Origin: Cyclobacteriaceae bacterium
Lineage (GTDB): Bacteria; Bacteroidota; Bacteroidia; Cytophagales; Cyclobacteriaceae
Assembly: GCA_019751475.1 (NCBI GenBank)
Contig: JAIENH010000474.1
Span: 1 to 5,158, forward strand
Length of the DNA stretch: 5,158 bases
Direction of reading: 5' to 3'
This document shows positions 1 through 5,158 of this stretch, piece after piece. How positions within the stretch are numbered: the stretch's first letter is position 1; every line of letters begins with the position of its first letter. The position numbers were made by a program, and so were the translations under genes. The notes under the pieces were generated by a model. The model did no database searches. It saw only the letters and a list, made by a program, of their open reading frames with translations, and was not told the origin of the DNA.

Positions 1-1
1 G

Positions 2-46
2 AGTCTAAACTGGGTAGAAGAAGTTATTTATATACCGCAAATCTGA
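2..46 (+). CDS. Possible C-terminal end of an upstream gene (partial)
   Basis: One frame is open from the window edge and reads SLNWVEEVIYIPQI before a TGA stop at 44-46, which is 8 bp before the start codon of the TolC-family gene. The spacing fits an upstream gene in the same operon. Fourteen residues are too few to identify a family. The same bases are also open in the frame of the TolC gene itself, and the third frame has a TAA at 6-8, so an upstream gene could end there instead. This is a weak call. Confidence 0.3.
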   Translation, partial: SLNWVEEVIYIPQI

Positions 47-54
47 AAATTGAC

Positions 55-1497
55 ATGAGAAGAGGTGTACTGATTGTTATCACAGCATGTTTGGCCGTAT
101 CCGGCTCGTTTGGGCAGGAGGTAAGAAAGCTATCGCTAAAAGAATGCGTAGAAATTGCGCTGCAAAACAACCTGACGGTGAAGCGCAGTGTACTGAGTGT
201 TGAGAGCGCAGACATTACGATGCGGCAATCTAAATTTTCTACCTTGCCGAGCCTCAACCTGGGTAGTTCGGGCGGTGCTAACTGGGGCCGCTCGGTGGAC
301 CCTACCAGCAACTTGTTTGTTGATCAGAAGATCAACTCGTTTAACATCAATGCTAACGCAAGTCTTTTGCTCTTCAATGCGTTCCGCGTCATGAATACCA
401 TTCGCCAAAGCGTAAATGACAAAGCTGCCGCGGATAATGATCTGTCAAAAGCTAAGAACGATGTAATTCTCAGCGTGGTGACACTCTACACTTCGGTGAT
501 CTTCAACCGTGAGCTTTTGCAGAATGCCCAATTTCAATTGAATACCACTAACCAACAATTGGAGCGCACGCGTAAGCTGGAGCAAGCCGGTTCTGTGCCA
601 AGAGGCAACGTGCTGGACCTAGAGGCCCAGTCGGCTACCAACGAACTGAACTTCGTGCAACGCGAAAACAACTACAACTTGTCAATGCTGCAATTGAAGC
701 AGGCGATGCAAATGCCAGCTTCTGTAGTGTTTGAAGTGGAAGTACCCGATCTGAACGTGGAGGAGCAATCGATCACGCAGACCACCGAGCAAGTCTATGA
801 TTTAGCCAAGCAAAATATGCCAGAGATCAAGGCAGCTGTTTATCGCACGGAGAGTGCACTCTATGCACTCAAAGCAGCCCGCGCCAGTTATTACCCCAGC
901 TTGCGCCTGAATGGTTCTGCTTTTACTAACTACTCCAGCGCCTTTAAAGTATTTGAGAGTTTCACTGTCTCTGATCCGAATCCTATCATCGGTTACTACG
1001 GTGCTGATCCTAACAATCCTGCCAACGTAGTACGGTCATTTCAACCGGCCGGGCGGGCAGTACTCACAGAGAAACCATTTAACAATCAATTGTCTGATAA
1101 CGTATCAAGAAGCTTACAATTGACATTGTCTATACCTGTGTTTAACGCCTACCAGGTGCGAGCCAATGTGAAGCGCGGCCTTGTGTCGCAAGAGCAAGCG
1201 CAGATCAACCTGACTGATACCGAGAACAGGCTCCGCCAAGCTATTGAGACGGCCTACAACGATGCCACGGCTGCTGCCAAAACCTATGCGTCATCGCAGA
1301 AGGCGGTGCAGGCGCGCGAGGAAGCGTTTCGCATGACCAAGCAACGCTACGATGCAGGCGCAACTAATTATGTAGACTACCAGGTGTCAGAGAACAACCT
1401 CTTCCAGGCCAAGTCTGACCTGGTGCGGGCCAAGTACGACTTTATTTTCAAGAAGAAAGTCCTTGACTTCTACCAGGGAAAATCCATCGATTATTAA
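55..1497 (+). CDS. TolC-family outer-membrane efflux channel
   Basis: This is an outer-membrane factor: a trimeric channel whose periplasmic alpha-barrel docks with an adaptor to export substrates. At 480 residues it has the usual length. Residues 1-20 form a signal peptide (MRRG, then a hydrophobic core, ending SGSFG before Q21). Two OEP repeats follow, roughly 27-218 and 245-472. The duplication is visible in paired motifs: PSLNL (65-69) with PSLRL (281-285); LLFNAFRV (105-112) with PVFNAYQV (361-368); and QAGSVPRGNVLDLEAQ (177-192) with DAGATNYVDYQVSENN (433-448). The opening LSLKECVEIALQNN (26-39) is typical of the family, and NWGRSVDPTSNLF (76-88) resembles Bacteroidota members. The ATG at 55 is preferred because it begins the signal peptide directly, but its frame is open back to base 1, so the start rests on that signal only. 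No clear ribosome binding site is visible. The adaptor gene follows 33 bp downstream, probably co-transcribed. The substrate is unknown. Confidence 0.95.
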   Translation: MRRGVLIVITACLAVSGSFGQEVRKLSLKECVEIALQNNLTVKRSVLSVESADITMRQSKFSTLPSLNLGSSGGANWGRSVDPTSNLFVDQKINSFNINANASLLLFNAFRVMNTIRQSVNDKAAADNDLSKAKNDVILSVVTLYTSVIFNRELLQNAQFQLNTTNQQLERTRKLEQAGSVPRGNVLDLEAQSATNELNFVQRENNYNLSMLQLKQAMQMPASVVFEVEVPDLNVEEQSITQTTEQVYDLAKQNMPEIKAAVYRTESALYALKAARASYYPSLRLNGSAFTNYSSAFKVFESFTVSDPNPIIGYYGADPNNPANVVRSFQPAGRAVLTEKPFNNQLSDNVSRSLQLTLSIPVFNAYQVRANVKRGLVSQEQAQINLTDTENRLRQAIETAYNDATAAAKTYASSQKAVQAREEAFRMTKQRYDAGATNYVDYQVSENNLFQAKSDLVRAKYDFIFKKKVLDFYQGKSIDY

Positions 1498-1530
1498 ACT
1501 AAACCTACTAACTCATAATTTTTTCTACGA

Positions 1531-2934
1531 ATGGCAAAGCAGCAAAAAAAGCAATCAAGCAAGTTGATGTACTACCTGATCGGTGGATTGGTAGTGTTGA
1601 TCATATTTCTTTTCATCGGCAAGTCCCTCGGTTGGATCGGCAAAGCAAAAGAGTTGGAGGTTGAATTCGCGAAAGTGAAAAAGACCAGCATTGTGGAGAA
1701 GGTAAGTGCCTCCGGTACGGTGCAACCCGTAATCGAAGTAAAAATCGCCCCGGACGTATCAGGTGAAATCATTGACCTCTTTGTAGAAGATGGTGACTCG
1801 GTGAAGCAGGGAGAGTTGCTGGTGAAGATTCGCCCTGACTTATGGTTGAGCCAACTCGAGCGCTCTGAAGCCGGCTTGAGTCAGCAACGCGCCACAGTAG
1901 AGGCATCCAAGGCGGGACTGGCGAGAGCCGAGGCCAACTTCATGCGGGCCGAGCAAGATTACAAACGCCAGGAGCGGTTGTGGAATGAAAAAGTTATTTC
2001 AGAATCCGACTGGCAACTGGCCCAGCAAAACTTTAAAGTGGCCACCAATGATTTGAAAACAGCCGAGCGCAACCTGGATGCATCCCGATTTGTGGTGAGC
2101 AGCACGGAGGCGTCTGTGAAAGAATCGCGTGAAAACGTGAGGAGGACTTCTGTAGTAGCTCCGATGAGAGGCGTGGTGTCAAAGCTTAGCGTGAAGAAAG
2201 GGGAGAGGGTAGTAGGTGCGGCCACCATGACGGGTACGGAGATGCTGCGCATTGCTGACCTCAACAGAATGGAAGTGCGTGTGAACGTAAACGAGAATGA
2301 CATCGTGCGCGTGCACCTGGGCGACTCGGTATCCATTGATGTAGATGCGTATCAAAATATCAACAAGCAGTTCAAAGGCCTGGTGACCAACATTGCCAAC
2401 ACCGCCCGTGATAAAGCCTCTGCCGATGCTATCACCGAGTTTGAGGTTCGCATCCTGATTCTTCGCTCTTCATACGAAGACCTGATTAAGCAAGGCAACC
2501 GCTACCCATTTCGCCCTGGCATGACAGCCAGCGTGGAAATACTCACCAACCGTAAGACCAACATTCTCTCCGTGCCGCTGGCATCGGTTACTACGCGTAA
2601 TCCTGATAAGGACAACAAGGAAGAAAACAAAGACAATGGTGGTGGCCCGCCTGATAACGACAATAACAACCGCGCGGTGGTAGACGAAAGCAAAAAAACC
2701 CAGGAGAAGAAAGACAAGGTAGTAGTGTTTGTGAATGAAAAAGGCAAAGCCAAAATGGTGGAGGTGAAAACCGGCATCAGCGACTATGACAATATCGAGA
2801 TCCTTTCGGGCCTGACCGAAAATCAGGAAGTGGTGATCGGCCCGTTCCTGGCCGTATCCAAGCGACTGAAAGATGGCGATGCTATTAAGCAGATGGAAAA
2901 GAAGAAAGAGGAAAAGAAGGATGATTCGAAGTAA
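1531..2934 (+). CDS. Efflux periplasmic adaptor subunit (HlyD/AcrA/MacA type)
   Basis: This is a membrane-fusion protein that links an inner-membrane transporter to the TolC-type channel encoded just upstream. Residues 1-12 are basic and cytoplasmic, and 13-36 form one uncleaved membrane anchor. The first half of the lipoyl/barrel-sandwich domain lies at about 66-102 (APDVSGEI, then VEDGDSVKQGELL). A coiled-coil hairpin spans about 104-205. Its tip reads RLWNEKVIS (149-157), matching the RLxxxxxxS pattern known from AcrA and MacA adaptors to contact TolC. The second lipoyl half is at about 207-242 (APMRGVVSKLSVKKGERV), a beta-barrel at about 247-340, and a membrane-proximal domain to about 452. 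That last domain is interrupted by a charged, Asn/Asp/Gly-rich stretch (356-398), and the protein ends in a Lys/Glu-rich tail (455-467). The membrane anchor and architecture favour an ABC (MacA-like) partner over RND, but no pump gene is present here. The start ATG follows an A/T-rich leader without a Shine-Dalgarno sequence. Confidence 0.95.
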   Translation: MAKQQKKQSSKLMYYLIGGLVVLIIFLFIGKSLGWIGKAKELEVEFAKVKKTSIVEKVSASGTVQPVIEVKIAPDVSGEIIDLFVEDGDSVKQGELLVKIRPDLWLSQLERSEAGLSQQRATVEASKAGLARAEANFMRAEQDYKRQERLWNEKVISESDWQLAQQNFKVATNDLKTAERNLDASRFVVSSTEASVKESRENVRRTSVVAPMRGVVSKLSVKKGERVVGAATMTGTEMLRIADLNRMEVRVNVNENDIVRVHLGDSVSIDVDAYQNINKQFKGLVTNIANTARDKASADAITEFEVRILILRSSYEDLIKQGNRYPFRPGMTASVEILTNRKTNILSVPLASVTTRNPDKDNKEENKDNGGGPPDNDNNNRAVVDESKKTQEKKDKVVVFVNEKGKAKMVEVKTGISDYDNIEILSGLTENQEVVIGPFLAVSKRLKDGDAIKQMEKKKEEKKDDSK

Positions 2935-2939
2935 GAGCG

Positions 2940-2980
2940 AGTTGGTATAATAACATGAAAGCCAGTCGGGTATGCCAACT
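2940..2980 (+). promoter_or_regulatory. Alternative hairpin overlapping the terminator
   Basis: AGTTGGTAT (2940-2948) can pair with ATGCCAACT (2972-2980) over 9 positions, one of them a T-G wobble. The right arm uses three bases of the terminator's right arm (2978-2980) and its loop, and the intervening bases hold the terminator's left arm. The two structures therefore cannot form fully at once. This geometry resembles an antiterminator, but its position after the last gene of the unit, with only convergent genes beyond, makes chance or a role in mRNA 3'-end stability as likely. No ligand or protein binding site was recognised. Confidence 0.3.
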
Positions 2981-2990
2981 GGCTTTTTTT
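2958..2990 (+). terminator. Intrinsic terminator of the channel-adaptor operon
   Basis: A 9-bp stem pairs AAAGCCAGT (2958-2966) with ACTGGCTTT (2978-2986). A C-A mismatch and two inner G-C pairs follow, and the run of T continues to 2990. It starts 23 bases after the adaptor stop codon, so transcription of the unit probably ends here and no downstream pump gene belongs to it. On the opposite strand the stem is followed only by TTTCATG, so it is a poor terminator for the convergent genes. Confidence 0.85.
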
Positions 2991-3113
2991 ATGGATGTGT
3001 CGTCTTAAAAATCCTCTGGACACGGGTAAATTCAGCTTGATCGTTTATCATTAACCAGCTAAAAAATCTACTATCTTATATGAATTTGGTCTGATAGTTG
3101 ACCTGCTGAGACG

Positions 3114-3140
3114 ACTTACTTCATTATGAAGTCAATAAGT
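3114..3140. repeat. Imperfect inverted repeat in the convergent intergenic region
   Basis: ACTTCA (3118-3123) and TGAAGT (3127-3132) form a perfect 6-bp stem with a 3-base loop. An outer ACTT (3114-3117) pairs with AAGT (3137-3140) across a 4-base bulge (CAAT, 3133-3136). The bases ACGACT occur just left (3111-3116) and just right (3143-3148). Neither strand has a T-run after it, so it does not look like an intrinsic terminator. It could be an mRNA 3'-end structure of the minus-strand operon, since it starts about 40 bases past that operon's stop codon. It could also be chance in A/T-rich DNA. Confidence 0.3.
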
Positions 3141-3180
3141 TTACGACTGAATGTGCTATTGATAAAATATTTTGACCGAC

Positions 3181-3909
3181 TCACTTGTCAACCCGAATCC
3201 TCAAATCTTTGTACTCCACTCGCATGGGTTCGCCTGAGTGAAGTTGCAAGGCAATAATGCCCTTGGGCAACGTGTACTTTGTTTCGTGGTCTTCCACAGC
3301 GCACATCAAAACTCCGTTCATCCAAAGGGTTACTTTTTTACCCTTTGCCAGAATCCGGAAGTCATTCCAGTCACCCTTTTTAAACGCATCCAACAACTTG
3401 GTCGGGTCAGCGAATTTCTTGACTACACTTTTTCCATCCGCATCAATCAACACACTGTCGCCCCGCTGTGCAAACGTGGCCACGGGCTTGCGCTCGTAGC
3501 GATACAGCGTGCCCACGCAATACCCAGTCGCATCAAAGTCAGCTTGATAGCCCAACGTTTGATAGTCAGGAAGTTTTTGACTGCGTATCTGCACACCTGA
3601 GTTGCCCTCTTTACCCACTACCCGAATGCGGTAACGCATTTCAAAATCTGCGGGCTCGCCACCCATCCAGTACAAAAAGCTTGTTTGTTCATTCGCCACT
3701 TTCGTTTCGCCCACAATGGCGCCATTTTCTACTTTCCACAATCCCTTCATTCCATCCCAGCCAGAAAGATTCTTACCGTTGAACATAGAAACGAATCCCC
3801 TTTCCACCGATTGTGAATAGGATGAGAGGATGAAGAAAAGACAAAAGCTCATCGACAACATCATTTTAAAGATTGTTTTGTTAGAATTGATTGGCTTTCT
3901 GGTTTTCAT
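3181..3909 (-). CDS. Secreted DUF1080 protein (3-keto-disaccharide hydrolase family)
   Basis: This is a single-domain protein of 242 residues with the PF06439 fold, a concanavalin-like beta jelly roll. Residues 1-32 form a signal peptide with a basic start (MKTRK), a hydrophobic core (about 16-30) and an end at SSYS before Q33, so it is exported. Family marks run in order: SMFNGKNLSGWDG (41-53), WKVENGAIVGE (58-68), GNSGVQIRSQ (102-111), YQADFDATGYCVGTLY (121-136), GDWNDFRILAKG (179-190), VTLWMNGV (193-200) and KGIIALQLHSG (216-226), with a final VEYKDLRIR strand. Some members hydrolyse 3-keto-glucosides made by Gfo/Idh-type dehydrogenases; many remain untested, so the substrate is inference. 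An alternative start at M16 (3864) would lose the basic n-region, so the first ATG is preferred. It lies 69 bp after the rhamnosidase on the same strand and is probably co-transcribed with it. Confidence 0.9.
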   Translation of the reverse strand: MKTRKPINSNKTIFKMMLSMSFCLFFILSSYSQSVERGFVSMFNGKNLSGWDGMKGLWKVENGAIVGETKVANEQTSFLYWMGGEPADFEMRYRIRVVGKEGNSGVQIRSQKLPDYQTLGYQADFDATGYCVGTLYRYERKPVATFAQRGDSVLIDADGKSVVKKFADPTKLLDAFKKGDWNDFRILAKGKKVTLWMNGVLMCAVEDHETKYTLPKGIIALQLHSGEPMRVEYKDLRIRVDK

Positions 3910-3978
3910 GAGGCGAGAGATTTGATTGGTTGTTTTAAGTTGAACATCAAGTATAAATTTTTGTTAACGAAGAAAATC

Positions 3979-5158
3979 TTAGTCTAATCTATTTTTAAAG
4001 GTGTAAACACCAGAGCCAACGGTAATCTCCACTCTTCCATTCGTTGGCTCAGTCACCTTCCAGCCGTTTGCCTGAGTGACAGGGCGGCCACTTTCGATGA
4101 TTTCTTTTGAATTCGTTGGTAGGTAAATAGTAGCTGTAGTGTTTGTCGGTATTTCTACGGCAAGTTGAAAACCGTTTTCAACAATTTTCCAATGTGAACT
4201 TACTTTTCCGTAATTGGTTTGAAAACTCGCGCTTACATCTTTAAAGTTACCACCCACATGTGGTTTGATTATAATCTTTTTATAACCAGGTGCTGATTCA
4301 TCAGTGTCAATGCCTGCCATCACTCGGTACATCCAATCGCCAATCGCTCCGTAGGCATAATGGTTAAACGAGTTCATGCTTGGTGTTTGAAAAGAACCGT
4401 CTGGTTTTTGTCCGTCCCAACGTTCCCAAATAGTTGTCGCACCCATTTTCACTGGGTACAGCCATGATGGATACGTTTCCTGCAAAAGCAATGAATAAGC
4501 TACATCGGTGTACCCAAATCGGGTCAGCACATGACAGAGATAGGGAGTGCCCAAGAAACCCGTGGTAAGGTGATTGCCATAGTCTTTGATATTTTTTACC
4601 AATCGCTCAGCTGCTTGTGCGCGTAATTCGATCGGCAACATATCGAAATTCAAGGCGAGTACATAAGCGGTTTGCGAGCTAGATACCAAGCGGCCTGAGG
4701 GTGTGAGGTATTCTTTCTCGAAGGCAGCTTTTACTTTTTTCAGCAAGGTTGAATAAGTTTTTACATCTTCGGTTTTGTTCAATACGGTTGCTGCATTGAT
4801 GAGTAATTGAGTGGAGTGCGCGTAAAAACATTGTGCGATTAAGTACTTATCGGTTATGGCAGAGCGGCCATCGTTGTCATCTTCTGGTCTAAAAAACAAC
4901 CAATCGCCAAAATGAAAACCTTTGTTCCATAAATCGTTGGTTGAATTCTGCTGCATGAAACCCACCCACGATTTCATGCTTTCATATTGATTCTCTAAAA
5001 CCTTTTTATCACCATACACCAAATACATATTCCAAGGTATAATCGTGGCCACATCGGCCCAGCCCGCAGAACCGCCATCGGTTGGCTTCAGCACATTGGG
5101 CGCAACAAAAGGTACACGCCCGTCTGGCTCTTGGTCGGATGCGACATCTTTCATCCAT
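3979..5158 (-). CDS. Alpha-L-rhamnosidase, glycoside hydrolase family 78 (partial, N-terminus outside window)
   Basis: Only the C-terminal 392 or so residues are present. The frame is open through the window edge: the Met at 5154 is preceded by an in-frame Trp, and WMKDVASDQEPDGRVPFVAP is internal (alpha/alpha)6-barrel sequence, not a start. Counting from that Met, GH78 marks are GWADVATIIPWNMYLVYGD (31-49), the FGDWL element (82-86), GFLGTPYLCHVLTRFGY (199-215), YPSWLYPVKMGATTIWERWDG (228-248) and SFNHYAYGAIGDWMYRVMAGI (262-282). Glu244 in WERWDG fits the general base proposed for GH78; the general-acid region should lie upstream, outside the window. A C-terminal beta-sandwich domain follows (about 290-391). 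The enzyme removes terminal alpha-L-rhamnose from glycosides or pectic side chains by inversion. A signal peptide cannot be judged. The DUF1080 gene follows 69 bp downstream. Codons appear more A/T-rich by eye than in the efflux genes. Confidence 0.93.
   Translation of the reverse strand, partial: WMKDVASDQEPDGRVPFVAPNVLKPTDGGSAGWADVATIIPWNMYLVYGDKKVLENQYESMKSWVGFMQQNSTNDLWNKGFHFGDWLFFRPEDDNDGRSAITDKYLIAQCFYAHSTQLLINAATVLNKTEDVKTYSTLLKKVKAAFEKEYLTPSGRLVSSSQTAYVLALNFDMLPIELRAQAAERLVKNIKDYGNHLTTGFLGTPYLCHVLTRFGYTDVAYSLLLQETYPSWLYPVKMGATTIWERWDGQKPDGSFQTPSMNSFNHYAYGAIGDWMYRVMAGIDTDESAPGYKKIIIKPHVGGNFKDVSASFQTNYGKVSSHWKIVENGFQLAVEIPTNTTATIYLPTNSKEIIESGRPVTQANGWKVTEPTNGRVEITVGSGVYTFKNRLD

Noticed and set aside
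79..90. Lipobox-like ITAC (residues 9-12) in the channel signal peptide, suggesting an OprM-like lipoprotein
   Set aside because: The hydrophobic core before Cys12 would be very short, and the sequence continues to a typical signal-peptidase I end (SGSFG before Gln). A lipoprotein is possible but less likely.
55..311. Other-frame and antisense open frames over the 5' part of the channel gene (24-311 and 136-408 minus, 197-394 plus)
   Set aside because: The TolC-family sequence explains this stretch continuously; the alternatives have no recognisable features.
1959..2336. 125-codon open frame on the minus strand inside the adaptor gene
   Set aside because: It is fully antisense to a well-recognised gene, with a Ser/Thr/Arg-rich composition typical of reverse-frame shadows and no recognisable motif.
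3070..3098. ACTATC/GATAGT inverted repeat in the intergenic region
   Set aside because: It is only 6 bp with a 17-base loop and no T-run, as expected by chance in A/T-rich DNA.
3164..3173. AAAATATTTT palindrome just past the stop of the DUF1080 gene
   Set aside because: It is a pure A/T palindrome with no loop and no G-C pairs, so it is not a stable terminator stem.
3238..3782. Several plus-strand open frames of 80-120 codons opposite the DUF1080 gene
   Set aside because: They overlap a clear DUF1080 coding region on the other strand, have no family motifs and no supporting start context.
3948..3955. TATACTTG on the minus strand, 38 bases upstream of the DUF1080 start, resembling the Bacteroidota -7 element TAnnTTTG
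   Set aside because: It has one mismatch in the fixed positions and no TTTG -33 element at 19-21 bases upstream. The gene is more simply read as the second gene of an operon.
5152..5154. Met codon as the start of the rhamnosidase
   Set aside because: The frame continues through the window edge with an in-frame Trp, and the sequence after this Met is conserved internal GH78 barrel sequence rather than an N-terminus.

Overview
The window looks like a piece of a Bacteroidota chromosome, probably a soil or aquatic Cytophagales-type organism. The reasons are TolC-family features common in that phylum (an NWGRSVDPTSNLF-type segment), signal peptides ending in SFGQ and SYSQ, start codons in A/T-rich leaders without clear Shine-Dalgarno sequences, and a GH78 rhamnosidase next to a DUF1080 protein. 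The taxonomic call is inference.

The left half (about 1-2990, + strand) is a two-gene envelope transport unit. It holds a TolC-family outer-membrane channel (55-1497) and, 33 bp later, an HlyD/AcrA/MacA-type periplasmic adaptor with an N-terminal membrane anchor (1531-2934). An intrinsic terminator follows 23 bp after the adaptor stop. No inner-membrane pump (ABC permease/ATPase or RND) lies in the window, so the partner must be upstream of base 1 or elsewhere. The first 54 bases may hold the last codons of an upstream gene (stop at 44-46).

The middle (2935-3180) is a convergent, A/T-rich intergenic region. It holds the terminator, a second hairpin that overlaps it, and a separate imperfect hairpin at 3114-3140. 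No further gene was found there.

The right half (3181-5158, - strand) is a sugar-catabolic pair read right to left. A GH78 alpha-L-rhamnosidase comes first; its N-terminal part is cut off by the window edge, and its C-terminal catalytic and beta-sandwich regions are visible. After 69 bp comes a secreted DUF1080 (3-keto-disaccharide hydrolase type) protein. Together they suggest deglycosylation of a rhamnose-containing glycoside, with the remaining glucoside perhaps handled by a 3-keto route. That last step is inference.

Overall these are well-known families in an ordinary arrangement. I see no mobile element, CRISPR array, RNA gene or clearly new system. The items worth a second look are the charged insertion in the adaptor, the orphan adaptor/channel pair, the overlapping hairpins at the terminator and the rhamnosidase-DUF1080 pairing.
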